From positions 1-64,000 of the forward strand of contig NZ_AZEQ01000006.1 of the NCBI RefSeq assembly GCF_001436025.1: a stretch of DNA of 64,000 bases, in the 5' to 3' direction. Position 1 is the first letter of the stretch. Each line of letters starts with the position of its first letter. The translations under genes and the position numbers were made by a program. The notes below the pieces were generated by a model. That model worked only from the letters and a program-made list of their open reading frames with translations. It had not been told where the DNA came from and ran no database searches. Source of the stretch: Limosilactobacillus mucosae DSM 13345 (GTDB lineage Bacteria > Bacillota > Bacilli > Lactobacillales > Lactobacillaceae). This document shows, piece after piece, positions 44,434-53,256 of this stretch.

Positions 44434-45120
44434 ATGAGTCGGATTTTAATTATTGAAGATGAAGAAAACCTGGCACGATTCGTAGAACTAGAATTAAAGC
44501 ATGAAGGATACGAAACCGATGTTGAGCTGGATGGCCGCGCCGGACTGGATGCTGCCTTAAATCAAGACTTTGACGTAATTCTGCTTGATTTGATGCTGCC
44601 AGAACTGAACGGGATTGAAGTTGCCCGTCGCGTGCGGGAAGTCAAGGACACGCCAATTATCATCATGACAGCGCGCGATTCAGTTATTGACCGGGTTTCT
44701 GGCCTGGATCATGGTGCCGATGACTATATCGTCAAGCCATTTGCCATCGAAGAGCTGCTGGCCCGCGTACGGGCACTGCTGCGTCGAATCAGCATTGAAG
44801 GCGGTAATGCCAAGAGTCATCAGACAACGGTTACGTATAAGGACCTGACGATTGAAAAGGAAAATCGCGTCGTTCGTCGTGGCGATGAGATCATCAACCT
44901 TACCAAGCGTGAATATGAACTGCTTTTAATCCTGATGGAAAACATCAATGTCGTCATGTCGCGTAAGGAACTGCTCAGCAAGGTCTGGGGATATGACTCC
45001 AAGGTTGAGACCAACGTTGTGGATGTCTATATCCGTTATCTGCGTAATAAGATCGACCGCCCTGGCGAAAAGAGCTACATTCAAACCGTGCGGGGTACTG
45101 GCTACGTAATTCGTTCCTAG
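44434..45120 (+). CDS. OmpR-family response regulator (CovR/ArlR-like)
   Basis: A 228-residue two-component regulator. The receiver domain (1-120) shows the acidic pair EDE near the N-terminus, phospho-acceptor Asp in ILLDLMLP (about 53), Thr in MTARD, and Lys in VKPF. The winged-helix DNA-binding domain (about 130-226) ends with YIRYLRNKID..IQTVRGTGYVI. The start MSRILIIEDEENLARFVELEL is that of CovR/CsrR and ArlR proteins. ATG 44434 has a GAGGAG site. It pairs with the kinase 19 bases downstream. Confidence 0.93.
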   Translation: MSRILIIEDEENLARFVELELKHEGYETDVELDGRAGLDAALNQDFDVILLDLMLPELNGIEVARRVREVKDTPIIIMTARDSVIDRVSGLDHGADDYIVKPFAIEELLARVRALLRRISIEGGNAKSHQTTVTYKDLTIEKENRVVRRGDEIINLTKREYELLLILMENINVVMSRKELLSKVWGYDSKVETNVVDVYIRYLRNKIDRPGEKSYIQTVRGTGYVIRS

Positions 45121-45139
45121 TCGATAAAGAAGGGTCTTT

Positions 45140-46624
45140 ATGAGCGAAAAGCAATCAAAATCATCTCGCTTCGTTTCGCTCAAGGTAAAGTGGGCCATTG
45201 GTACGGCCATCGGATCTTTAATCATTTCAATGATCGTGGTGATTTCGCTGTTCAGTGCCTTCACGCAAAACCTACTACAGCAAGAACGCAGCGAGCTTAA
45301 TCATAATATGTCCGTCGTGGTGCGTCAGCTGGGGAATGCTGGCGAAAGTTCTCTGACCAAGGGCAAGGTGCGGTCGATTTTTGAGCATGAGACCAATCTC
45401 AGCAGCACGACCGAATTTTATCGTCAGCCTTTGGTTCAGGGCTTAAGCAATTCACGAGTGACGGTTACCGTGATGAACAGTAATGGGAAAAAGATTTTCC
45501 AAACTGCCAAGGCCACGCTGCCGCTTAAAACGTCCAAACAAGCTAAAACCGAAATGGTCAAAGGCGGCCATCATCAAATCATGGTTGGCCGCGAGCCGAT
45601 CCTATCGCATGACGGCACGATCATTGGCTATGTTCAGGTCGAAAATGATCTCAAGCAGTACTATCAAGTCTTTAAACGCTTGATCTTGATTTCGGTGCTG
45701 GCCCTTTGTCTGGTCGTGATTGCCAGCGGCCTGCTGGGCTATTTCCTGTCTTATTACTGGCTGAGTCCATTAAACGATATTCATGATACCTTGACGGTGG
45801 TACGAGATGATCCAACCAGCGATGCGCGCGTGCCAAAAGACGTTACTGAATTAAATGACGAGCTGGGCGAATTATCGCGCATGTTTAATCAAATGCTTGA
45901 TCAGACTCAGCGCTATATTGATCAGCAGACGCAATTTGTCAGTGACGTTTCACACGAGCTCAGAACGCCGGTTGCCATTATTCAAGGACACATGGAAATG
46001 CTGCAGCGCTGGGGCAAGGATGATCCCCAGGTCTTGGATGAGTCAATTGCCGCTGCCTTAAAAGAAACGACACGGATGAACAGTCTGATCAAAGAAATGC
46101 TTGATCTGACTCGTGCCGAACAAGTTGACGTTAAGTTTCACGATGCCGTCACTGAGGTTAAAGACGTGGTTGAACAGGTCTTTAACAATTTCAAGATGCT
46201 GTACCCTGACTACGTTTTCCGTTTTGATGACGATCTGCATGAAGACGTTCCAGTACACATCTATCGTGACCATCTTGAACAGATTCTGATCATCTTGTTT
46301 GACAATGCCGTGAAATATTCTAAGGATCGCAGGGAAGTTCATCTCTCCTTATCGCGCAACCTGAATTCCGTTGAAATCGGCGTCCAGGACTTTGGCGAGG
46401 GGATTCCGCAAGAAGACGTGCTGCATGTCTTTGACCGTTTCTATCGTGTTGATAAGGCTCGCAGTCGCAAAAAAGGCGGCAACGGTCTGGGACTGGCAAT
46501 TGCCAAGCGGCTGGTAGAAGGCTATCATGGTCATATTGCCGTTGAAAGTACGGTCGGCTCTGGATCGCTGTTTCGGATTACTTTACCGATCGTGAAGGAA
46601 AAACCGATTGAAAAAGACAAATAA
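45140..46624 (+). CDS. Sensor histidine kinase (ArlS/CovS-like)
   Basis: A 494-residue membrane sensor kinase with two membrane helices at about 15-42 and 174-196 flanking an extracytoplasmic sensor domain of about 130 residues. A HAMP linker follows, then the dimerisation and phospho-acceptor helix FVSDVSHELRTPVAII and a HATPase domain with the N-box (IILFDNAVKYS), G1 (DFGEGIP) and G2 (GGNGLGLAIAK). It works with the regulator encoded just upstream. The signal is unknown; ArlS/CovS relatives respond to cations, pH or envelope stress. Confidence 0.93.
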   Translation: MSEKQSKSSRFVSLKVKWAIGTAIGSLIISMIVVISLFSAFTQNLLQQERSELNHNMSVVVRQLGNAGESSLTKGKVRSIFEHETNLSSTTEFYRQPLVQGLSNSRVTVTVMNSNGKKIFQTAKATLPLKTSKQAKTEMVKGGHHQIMVGREPILSHDGTIIGYVQVENDLKQYYQVFKRLILISVLALCLVVIASGLLGYFLSYYWLSPLNDIHDTLTVVRDDPTSDARVPKDVTELNDELGELSRMFNQMLDQTQRYIDQQTQFVSDVSHELRTPVAIIQGHMEMLQRWGKDDPQVLDESIAAALKETTRMNSLIKEMLDLTRAEQVDVKFHDAVTEVKDVVEQVFNNFKMLYPDYVFRFDDDLHEDVPVHIYRDHLEQILIILFDNAVKYSKDRREVHLSLSRNLNSVEIGVQDFGEGIPQEDVLHVFDRFYRVDKARSRKKGGNGLGLAIAKRLVEGYHGHIAVESTVGSGSLFRITLPIVKEKPIEKDK

Positions 46625-46649
46625 GCGCAGTATTTAGCTGACGTAAATA

Positions 46650-46684
46650 AAAACCTCGTTTCAAATGCTGAAGCGAGGTTTTTA
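46650..46684. terminator. Bidirectional terminator between kinase and MATE genes
   Basis: AAAACCTCG..TTC pairs with GAAGCGAGGTTTTT; A-run and T-run on both sides let it serve both convergent genes. Confidence 0.88.
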
Positions 46685-46687
46685 TAT

Positions 46688-48046
46688 TTAGGCTGATTTA
46701 GTCAGATTTGCTTTTCTTTGGGCGTCTTCCATCAGTTTGAGCCGGTGATCCTGCTGATGAACCAGGAAAAAGCCAACCAGCGTGATCAAAAGCTCCGTTA
46801 CTGGTACGGCAGCCCAAACGCCATTAATGCCGAACAGCCAACCCATTAGGATGATGGCCGGCAGCAAGACAACGTAGCCTCTTAAAAGTGATAGTGAAAA
46901 CGAAAGCGTAGCGCAGTTAATGGCGGTCAGGAAAATAATCATCAACAGATTGATCGCTGAAAATAAAGTGCTGGTAAAGTAGATCGGCATTCCCGCCATG
47001 GCATAGCGAGTCAGCTGCAGAGAATGATCATGATTGAACAGCGTAATGATCGGATGACGGAACACAACCAGGGCGACAAATGCCAAAACTGCAATTGCCG
47101 CTGTAATCTTTATACCATGTCTTAAAGCCAGCCGGACGTTGCGAAAATGCCGCGTCCCATATTCGCGACTGGCCAGCGGCTGAACCCCTAAAGCGACCCC
47201 ATTAGCGATTGCAACGGTGACGATGGCAATGTTTGAGATCACGCCATAAGCTGCCACGGCGTAGTTGCCGCTGAGCTTTAGCAAAACCATGTTGAAGACA
47301 TAGATTGAAACGCCGGTGCTCAATTCGTTTAAGCATGCTGAAACGCCAAGCTTGGCAGCCGTTTTAAGCGTTTTAAGTCTTGGCCAGACCCAGTGCCATT
47401 CCAGCTGCCGATATGGAAAACGCTTATGAAAAGAAAGCACGATCAGACTGGTTGCTGGCGAAACGACTGCTGCCAAGGCGGCCCCCTCAATCTGGAGATG
47501 CAGGCCAAAAATAAAGAACCAGTCAAAGATGATAACGACAAAACTTTCAATCAGAGCAGCACGCATGGTTAAACCAGGGTGATTGTCATTGCGGATGAAA
47601 TTAACGGAAATGTAGTTGGCCATAGTAACCGGCGCGTCAATTGACATCAGCCGCAGATACTTGATTGCCATGCCCATGGTCTGATCATTGGCCCCCAGAA
47701 TCGTTGCCAGCGGCCGTGTAAACAGATTGATTAAAATGATGACTGCGGTCCCCAGCAAAACGGCAAAAATAACCAGTTCACTGTAAAGCGTCTTAACGCG
47801 TTCCGGATGGTCAATCTTGTTCAATGAAAAATAGGCAGCGCCGCCCACGCCTAAAAGCAGGCCGGTACAGCTGAAAAGACTATAGATGGGCAGCGCCAGA
47901 TTTAAGACGGTCAAGCCCATTGCTCCGGCAGCCATTGAGATAAAAAGCGTATCAATCAGAATATAGATTGAAAGGCCGACCGAAGCGGTAACGTTGCGGA
48001 CGATGTAGTTGTTTAACTCGCCGATGATCGATTCATGATGTTTCAA
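46688..48046 (-). CDS. MATE-family efflux transporter
   Basis: A 452-residue membrane protein with twelve probable helices in two similar halves, as in multidrug and toxic compound extrusion (MATE) transporters that exchange Na+ or H+ for organic cations. Family segments include GVGGAAYFSLN in the first half and GVALGVQPLASREYG in the second. The start is a TTG after AGGGGTGGTG; no ATG lies nearby. The substrate cannot be told from sequence. Confidence 0.9.
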   Translation of the reverse strand: MKHHESIIGELNNYIVRNVTASVGLSIYILIDTLFISMAAGAMGLTVLNLALPIYSLFSCTGLLLGVGGAAYFSLNKIDHPERVKTLYSELVIFAVLLGTAVIILINLFTRPLATILGANDQTMGMAIKYLRLMSIDAPVTMANYISVNFIRNDNHPGLTMRAALIESFVVIIFDWFFIFGLHLQIEGAALAAVVSPATSLIVLSFHKRFPYRQLEWHWVWPRLKTLKTAAKLGVSACLNELSTGVSIYVFNMVLLKLSGNYAVAAYGVISNIAIVTVAIANGVALGVQPLASREYGTRHFRNVRLALRHGIKITAAIAVLAFVALVVFRHPIITLFNHDHSLQLTRYAMAGMPIYFTSTLFSAINLLMIIFLTAINCATLSFSLSLLRGYVVLLPAIILMGWLFGINGVWAAVPVTELLITLVGFFLVHQQDHRLKLMEDAQRKANLTKSA

Positions 48047-48151
48047 TTTTCACCACCCCTTTGCTTTAGGATCGCTGATTAGACAAACCTTGCTCATATT
48101 ATAAAATAAAAACCAGTCAGCGTAATGGTTAAGCTGCATCAGATCAAAAAG

Positions 48152-48197
48152 AAAAAGCCGATTCGTCTCAAAAAAGAATCGTTGAGATAAATCGGCT
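48152..48197 (-). terminator. Terminator of the deformylase-like gene
   Basis: On the minus strand AGCCGATT..TCTCA pairs with TGAGA..AATCGGCT, followed by five T. Confidence 0.82.
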
Positions 48198-48205
48198 CTG
48201 ATGAT

Positions 48206-48616
48206 TTAGATGATAATGCCATTGCAATGATCGAGCTCATGCTGGACGGCCTCGGCAGCAAAACCAGTTAATGAAAGCGACTGTTTTTGCCAGTTAAGAT
48301 CAAAATATTCAACGACGATCTGCTGGTAGCGAGTTGCTGGGCGCTGACCATTAAGACTGAGGCAGCCTTCCTTGGTCTGGTAAGGCTCTTTTTTGCTCGT
48401 CAGTTTTGGATTCAGCATGGCTACGCTGACTGGTCCCAAAGATACGGCAATTACCGCAACTGGCGCGCCGATCATATTGGCTGCCATCCCAACACAATCC
48501 GCGGAATTGGCCGCGAGCGTCTCTAAAAGGTCTTTAGCTAAAGGGATGTCTTGTTTGGTGGCAGGGCGAGCTTTTTGGGCTAGAATCTGCAGGTTGCGAC
48601 AGATTGGCTTGATCAT
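48206..48616 (-). CDS. Peptide deformylase paralogue
   Basis: A 136-residue peptide-deformylase-family protein, shorter than the main Def of lactobacilli (about 185 residues). Motif II EGCLSL with the metal-ligand Cys and motif III QHELDH with both histidines and the catalytic Glu are intact. Motif I, usually GxGLAAxQ, reads CVGMAANM: the glutamine that stabilises the transition state is Met here. The same CVGMAANMIG form occurs in a known subgroup of Firmicute paralogues. It may still bind metal, but whether it deformylates is uncertain. It is monocistronic on the minus strand. Confidence 0.85.
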   Translation of the reverse strand: MIKPICRNLQILAQKARPATKQDIPLAKDLLETLAANSADCVGMAANMIGAPVAVIAVSLGPVSVAMLNPKLTSKKEPYQTKEGCLSLNGQRPATRYQQIVVEYFDLNWQKQSLSLTGFAAEAVQHELDHCNGIII

Positions 48617-48656
48617 AATTACGAGCTTCCTTTCTAATGATTTTGGTCTGGATTTA

Positions 48657-48693
48657 TAAAAAGCACCGGGTCATGATCAGACCGCGATGCTTT
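48657..48693 (-). terminator. Terminator of yidC2
   Basis: On the minus strand AAAGCATCG..GGTC pairs with GACC..GTGCTTT, followed by more T. Confidence 0.72.
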
Positions 48694-48701
48694 AGAATCA
48701 A

Positions 48702-49652
48702 TTACTTGGATGAATGATGGTGCTGCTTGCCGGCATTGCGACGCCGATTCTTATTGGCAGTCGGCTTGGTTTTGGCCGGGGACTTTTTGAGCTGTTCGAT
48801 CGTATCAGTCGTCGGCTTGGTGGCAGCTGGCTGGGCTGGAATCGGGTCTGGCATCTTAACTGGGTGATCCTTCATTTCTTGTTTGATGTTTTCACGCAGC
48901 TTTGGTCGCCAGGCATTTACCAGCCAGGTCTGCAGAATGGCAAACAGGGCGCTGACCACAAAATACAGTCCCAATCCGGCAGAAGAAGACCAGGCAATAA
49001 ACAGGATCATAACGGGGCTCATCAGCATCGCGGCGCCCATCTGCTTGCGCTGTTCTTTAGGTACGCCGATCATGGAAAGCCACCCCTGGACCATGTAGGC
49101 CAAAAACGCCAGAATTGCCAAAATTGCGCTTGGCTTCCCTAAAGGCATTCCCATGAACGTAGCATGATAAAGATCTGGCGAGTAGCGGATGGCTGCATAC
49201 AGGGCAGCAAAGATTGGCAGCTGAATTAATAATGGCAGGCAGCCGATTCCGCCAGTCATCGAGATGTTGTTGTCACGATAGAGCTGCATCATCTGTTGGC
49301 TGACCGCGGCTTGTTCCTGTGGCGTCTTGGCGTCTTTTTGCCGCTGCTGCAGCTCACGCAGTTGCGGCTGCACCATTGCCATTTTTTCCTGCATCAGCGT
49401 TGATTTTTTCATTTGGCTCATCATGACCGGCAAAAGAATCAAGCGGACGATCACAACGATCACGACGATTGCCCAGCCATAGTTGTTTCCCATGTGCTGA
49501 GCCAGCCAAGTCATCAGGTGCTGCATGGGTTTGGCCATGTAGTTGTAGACCCAGCCGATTGGATGTCCATGCTTGTCAGTACGTACGCAGCCGCTTAAGA
49601 TCAGCAGCATGGCGCTTAAAAGCGTGGCCACGGTGAGACGTTTTTTCTTCAT
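48702..49652 (-). CDS. yidC: Membrane protein insertase YidC2 (lipoprotein type)
   Basis: Inserts and folds membrane proteins, alone or with Sec. The 316-residue protein has a lipoprotein signal peptide with lipobox LSGC at about residue 22, five membrane helices between about 55 and 245, and the conserved RLILLPVMMSQMKK segment holding the hydrophilic-groove arginine. A very basic C-terminal tail of about 60 residues is typical of the YidC2 type, which supports co-translational insertion at the ribosome. The YidC1 copy, usually next to rnpA, is not in this window. Confidence 0.94.
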   Translation of the reverse strand: MKKKRLTVATLLSAMLLILSGCVRTDKHGHPIGWVYNYMAKPMQHLMTWLAQHMGNNYGWAIVVIVVIVRLILLPVMMSQMKKSTLMQEKMAMVQPQLRELQQRQKDAKTPQEQAAVSQQMMQLYRDNNISMTGGIGCLPLLIQLPIFAALYAAIRYSPDLYHATFMGMPLGKPSAILAILAFLAYMVQGWLSMIGVPKEQRKQMGAAMLMSPVMILFIAWSSSAGLGLYFVVSALFAILQTWLVNAWRPKLRENIKQEMKDHPVKMPDPIPAQPAATKPTTDTIEQLKKSPAKTKPTANKNRRRNAGKQHHHSSK

Positions 49653-49741
49653 TTTAAATAGCTCATTCCTTTGACTTCAATAAATTTAACATTTTGTATC
49701 TTACCTTAAAAAGAGCTTAAAATCTAGCAACTTCAACAAGA

Positions 49742-50014
49742 TCACTGCATTTTAAAGTCCTGCCAGTCGCTTTCAATGGCGCGTGGCTCGATCTGCATGC
49801 CGGCAACTTTGGCATATGGGTTGGGACCAGCCTGAACTTCTTTGACAAACATTTTGACCGCTGCAGCTGGACCTTGGACGTCGATCGTCACGCTGCCGTC
49901 CCATTCATTTTTGACTTGGCCGACCAGACCGTGTTGTAAAGCCAGTTCGTGAGTAGACCAGCGGAAACCAACGCCTTGGACGCGGCCAGTAACGACAATA
50001 TGATAATTAAGCAT
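49742..50014 (-). CDS. acyP: Acylphosphatase
   Basis: Hydrolyses acyl phosphates such as carbamoyl or acetyl phosphate. The 90-residue protein begins MLNYHIVVTGRVQGVGFRWST, where the Arg of GVGFR is catalytic, and has the catalytic Asn in VKNEWDGSV. The frame extends upstream to 50056, but ATG 50014 after GGGAGGGG is the start. It is divergent from the SpoU methyltransferase gene and convergent with nothing; yidC2 lies downstream on the same strand. Confidence 0.95.
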   Translation of the reverse strand: MLNYHIVVTGRVQGVGFRWSTHELALQHGLVGQVKNEWDGSVTIDVQGPAAAVKMFVKEVQAGPNPYAKVAGMQIEPRAIESDWQDFKMQ

Positions 50015-50064
50015 AAAAACCCCTCCCATAAGCGGTTGACGATTATCAAGGATCATTAGGATAA

Positions 50065-50073
50065 TGGTATAAT
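50065..50073 (+). promoter_or_regulatory. Extended -10 of the SpoU methyltransferase gene
   Basis: TGGTATAAT, 36 bases before the ATG; no strong -35 box. Confidence 0.5.
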
Positions 50074-50108
50074 TAAGTTAACGATAAACTGAGGTGAAAA
50101 ATTAGACT

Positions 50109-50882
50109 ATGAAAGAATTAACTTCAATTCACAATCAACGCGTCAAAAACTGGAAAAAGCTGCAGACGCGCAAGTACCGTCGGCAAACCGGCCAATACAT
50201 GCTGGATGGCTGGCATCTGGTTCAAGAAGCCATTCAAAGCGGACTGACGATTCATGAGCTGATCGGCACCAAGGCAGCGCTGGCTGAACATAGTGATATT
50301 GTATCACGGGTCAACGCGGTCTATCAGGTCACGCCTGAAATCATGCGTCATATTACAGAGACGATTACGCCCCAAGGGATCGTGGCAATCGTTGACATGC
50401 CGAATCTCAAGCGCAAGCCAGCTTTACCATTAAAGGGGGCCTGGCTGCTGCTGGATCGGGTGCAGGACCCGGGTAACGTAGGAACGATGGTCAGAACTGC
50501 TGATGCGGCCGGGTTTGCGGGAGTAGTTGCTGGCGATCGGACCGCTGACTTCTACAGCCCGAAAGTCGTCCGTTCCATGCAGGGCAGCCAGTTCCACCTG
50601 CAGCTGTTTGAAGGCGATCTAAACAAGTGGATTGCCGATTTTAAACAGCAGCAGTCGCCAGTCTATGGCACGCAGCTTAATCCAGCCGCCAAGAATTTCC
50701 GCGATGTGCATCCTGGGACTGATTTTGCCTTGATTATGGGCAACGAGGGTCAAGGAATGAGCGATGAGCTTTTAAAGCAGACGACGGATAATCTGTATAT
50801 TCCAATGCGTGGTCAGGCAGAGTCACTCAACGTCGCAGTTTCAGCCGGCATCTTAATGTTTCAGCTGAATGCCCAAAACTAA
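50109..50882 (+). CDS. TrmH/SpoU-family RNA 2'-O-methyltransferase
   Basis: A 257-residue SPOUT methyltransferase that modifies rRNA or tRNA ribose. The N-terminal substrate-binding domain lies at about 1-90; the knotted catalytic domain has motif 1 LLDRVQDPGNVGTMVRTADA, motif 2 ALIMGNEGQGMS and motif 3 IPMRGQAESLNVAVSAGI. It resembles YsgA of Bacillus, which is often next to pheS, as here after two small genes. The RNA target cannot be told. Confidence 0.92.
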   Translation: MKELTSIHNQRVKNWKKLQTRKYRRQTGQYMLDGWHLVQEAIQSGLTIHELIGTKAALAEHSDIVSRVNAVYQVTPEIMRHITETITPQGIVAIVDMPNLKRKPALPLKGAWLLLDRVQDPGNVGTMVRTADAAGFAGVVAGDRTADFYSPKVVRSMQGSQFHLQLFEGDLNKWIADFKQQQSPVYGTQLNPAAKNFRDVHPGTDFALIMGNEGQGMSDELLKQTTDNLYIPMRGQAESLNVAVSAGILMFQLNAQN

Positions 50883-51010
50883 ATCCTCAGTTGTCGTCAA
50901 TCCTGCTGAGTTGCTTACTATTAATACTTACATTTTATAAGAGCTTATTAATTTATTTTTAATGGCAAATCATGTATGATATTGACAAATAAAGGAAGGG
51001 GCCAGTTACT

Positions 51011-51538
51011 ATGAAAACCGAAAACGAATGGCGTCAAGACCCAGAATATGTATCCTTGGTCAAAGATCTGCTGGAACAGCCGGCCGTTAAAAGGCTTGCG
51101 CACTATAAGCAGCATCATCATTCCAATCGCCTGCAGCATTCGATTGCCGTTTCTTTCGACAGCTACAAGCTGGCAAAGAAAATGCATCTGGACTACAAGA
51201 GTACTGCTCGCGCCGGACTCTTGCATGATCTGTTTTATTATGACTGGCGAACTACCAAATTCAATCTGGGATCGCATGCCTTTATTCATCCACGGGTTGC
51301 TTTGCGCAATGCCGAAAAGATTACACATCTGAACAAAAAAGAACGTGACATTATCTTAAAGCATATGTTTGGTGCTACGATGGCCGTGCCGCGTTATATG
51401 GAGAGTCTGATCGTGTCAATGGTCGACAACTACGAGGCCGAGCATGAATTCTTCGGCCCATTGCGCAAAAAACTGGAGCAGCAAAAAAAGGTTGTGGATT
51501 GGCATGTGACTCCTTCCAAAAACAGTAAAAAGATTTAG
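51011..51538 (+). CDS. HD-domain phosphohydrolase of unknown substrate
   Basis: A 175-residue metal-dependent phosphohydrolase-like protein with the HD pattern H..H (RLQHSIAVS), LLHDLFYYD, HAFIHPRVALRNA and VSMVDNYEAEHEF. The last Asp would be the fourth metal ligand. The C-terminal 30 residues are basic. The substrate is unknown; relatives are annotated only as HD-superfamily hydrolases. It is followed 21 bases later by the HxlR regulator. Confidence 0.8.
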   Translation: MKTENEWRQDPEYVSLVKDLLEQPAVKRLAHYKQHHHSNRLQHSIAVSFDSYKLAKKMHLDYKSTARAGLLHDLFYYDWRTTKFNLGSHAFIHPRVALRNAEKITHLNKKERDIILKHMFGATMAVPRYMESLIVSMVDNYEAEHEFFGPLRKKLEQQKKVVDWHVTPSKNSKKI

Positions 51539-51559
51539 TTTTGAAGAGGGGAAGATTAC

Positions 51560-51898
51560 ATGGATCAAGTAAAGGTCAAACAAGATGATTTTACGCTGTG
51601 TCCAAAGTTCACTGAAACGTTTGCCATGCTGGGCAAAAAATGGAACGGACTGATCATTGAAGTCTTGCTGCATGAACATACACAGCGTTTCAAGGATCTG
51701 GCCGCGCACGTTGATAAATGCAGCGATCGGGTGCTTTGCGAGCGTTTAAAGGAGCTGGAAGAAGACGGGATTGTTTCACGCAATACCTATCCTGGCGAGA
51801 GTCGGGTCGATTATTCGCTGACTGAACGAGGTCGTGATCTGGCGCCAGTTATGGAGGCCGTGCACGAATGGAGCAATCAGTGGTGCGGCAAAGACTAA
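51560..51898 (+). CDS. HxlR-family winged-helix regulator
   Basis: A 112-residue MarR-like regulator of the HxlR family. Typical are CPKFTETFAMLGKKWNGLII near the N-terminus, the recognition region CSDRVLCERLKELEEDGIVSR and the wing YSLTERG. The N-terminal cysteine (about residue 14) sits where related regulators such as HypR and YodB sense disulfide or electrophile stress, which suggests but does not prove redox control. Its targets are unknown; it may act on the HD gene upstream. Confidence 0.88.
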   Translation: MDQVKVKQDDFTLCPKFTETFAMLGKKWNGLIIEVLLHEHTQRFKDLAAHVDKCSDRVLCERLKELEEDGIVSRNTYPGESRVDYSLTERGRDLAPVMEAVHEWSNQWCGKD

Positions 51899-51907
51899 AA
51901 TTAGGAC

Positions 51908-51936
51908 TTGACCGCGTTGCCATGATTGCCTAAAAT
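51908..51936 (+). promoter_or_regulatory. Promoter of the pheST T-box transcript
   Basis: TTGACC (51908-51913), a 17-bp spacer and TAAAAT (51931-51936). Confidence 0.75.
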
Positions 51937-51959
51937 AGCCTTATATTTAACTAAAACGA

Positions 51960-52180
51960 CTTTGATGGAAATTAGTAGCTGAACCGACGGCACCTAGGGA
52001 GAAATGATCATCGACTGCAAGTCATTTCTGCTTTCATCAGTGAATTTCACTTCCGGAGTCGGTACCTTGTATCCCGGTTGACGACCGTTATCAAGTCATT
52101 TGAGCGTATGACATTGTCATAAACCAGGGTGGTACCGCGAACAACTCGTCCCTCGATTCGTCGAAGGACGAGTTTTTTTG
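51960..52180 (+). promoter_or_regulatory. T-box riboswitch controlling pheST
   Basis: The T-box core AGGGTGGTACCGCGA lies at about 52125-52139. A terminator stem ACTCGTCC/GGACGAGT with seven T follows (52143-52180). In the stem I region the specifier-loop pattern GAATTTCAC contains TTC (52046-52048), the phenylalanine codon, which fits the genes controlled. Confidence 0.9.
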
Positions 52181-52204
52181 TGGCCACGCTAAGGAGGAAA
52201 ATTG

Positions 52205-53251
52205 ATGGGTTTAAGAGAAAAACTTGAAGAATTGCGTCAACAAGGTCTCAATGAAATTGCAAACAGTGATGACCTAAAGAACGTCAACGATATCCGGGTC
52301 AAGCTGCTGGGCAAAAAGGGGCCAATCACCAACGTTTTACGCGGCATGCGTGATCTGAGCGCTGAAGAACGGCCAAAAGTCGGTAAGTTTGCCAATGAGG
52401 TTCGCGATGAGCTGCAGCAGGCTTTAGAAGACAAAAAGTCCAGTCTGGAACAGGCATTGATGAATGCTAAGCTGCAAAGCGAGTCAATTGACGTGACCTT
52501 GCCGGGAACCCCGGTTGCACAAGGCCAGCCACACGTGATTCAGCAGATCATTGATCAATTGGTTGATCTGTTCATCGGGATGGGTTATGAAGTCGCAGTC
52601 GGCGATGAAGTTGAACAAGAAGAATACAACTTTGAAAAGCTGAACCTGCCCAAGGATCACCCGGCCCGCGACATGCAGGATACTTTCTACATCACGCCAT
52701 CAGTTCTGATGCGGACGCAGACTTCGCCAATGCAGGCGCGGATGATGGAAACACACGACTTTTCTAAGGGACCGCTGAAGATGATCTCGCCAGGCAAGGT
52801 CTACCGGCGCGATACTGATGATGCCACGCACAGTCATCAGTTCCACCAAGTAGAAGGACTGGTTGTCGGTGAGCACGTAACGATGGCTGATTTGAAAGGG
52901 ACGCTGGAAGTAGTTGCCCAAAACCTGTTTGGCGATCAGCTGAAGGTTCGCTTGCGACCAAGCTACTTCCCATTTACCGAGCCGAGCGTTGAAGCCGACG
53001 TTACCTGCTTCAACTGTCTGGGCAAGGGCTGTGCAATCTGTAAGGGCAATGGCTGGATTGAAGTCTTGGGTGCCGGGATGGTTCATCCAAACGTCTTGAA
53101 GATGTCAGGCGTTGATCCTGACGTATATGGCGGCTTTGCCTTTGGACTGGGGCCGGACCGTTTTGCCATGATTAAATACGGTGTTGAAGACATTCGTGAT
53201 TTCTACCAAAACGACATGCGCTTCTTGACGCAATTTGATCAGAAAGGATAA
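52205..53251 (+). CDS. pheS: Phenylalanyl-tRNA synthetase alpha subunit
   Basis: Catalytic subunit of the tetrameric class II synthetase. The 348-residue protein has an N-terminal coiled coil (about 1-90), motif 1 around [12 protein letters not shown], motif 2 [21 protein letters not shown] and motif 3 [16 protein letters not shown] 52205 follows AAGGAGGAAAA; the TTG one codon earlier is less likely. It is controlled by the T-box. Confidence 0.97.
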   Translation: MGLREKLEELRQQGLNEIANSDDLKNVNDIRVKLLGKKGPITNVLRGMRDLSAEERPKVGKFANEVRDELQQALEDKKSSLEQALMNAKLQSESIDVTLPGTPVAQGQPHVIQQIIDQLVDLFIGMGYEVAVGDEVEQEEYNFEKLNLPKDHPARDMQDTFYITPSVLMRTQTSPMQARMMETHDFSKGPLKMISPGKVYRRDTDDATHSHQFHQVEGLVVGEHVTMADLKGTLEVVAQNLFGDQLKVRLRPSYFPFTEPSVEADVTCFNCLGKGCAICKGNGWIEVLGAGMVHPNVLKMSGVDPDVYGGFAFGLGPDRFAMIKYGVEDIRDFYQNDMRFLTQFDQKG

Positions 53252-53256
53252 TTTCA

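Noticed and set aside
45140-46624. Two-component system as a bacteriocin or peptide-sensing system
   Set aside because: The kinase has only two membrane helices with a HAMP linker and the regulator is OmpR-type; no peptide precursor or processing transporter lies nearby.
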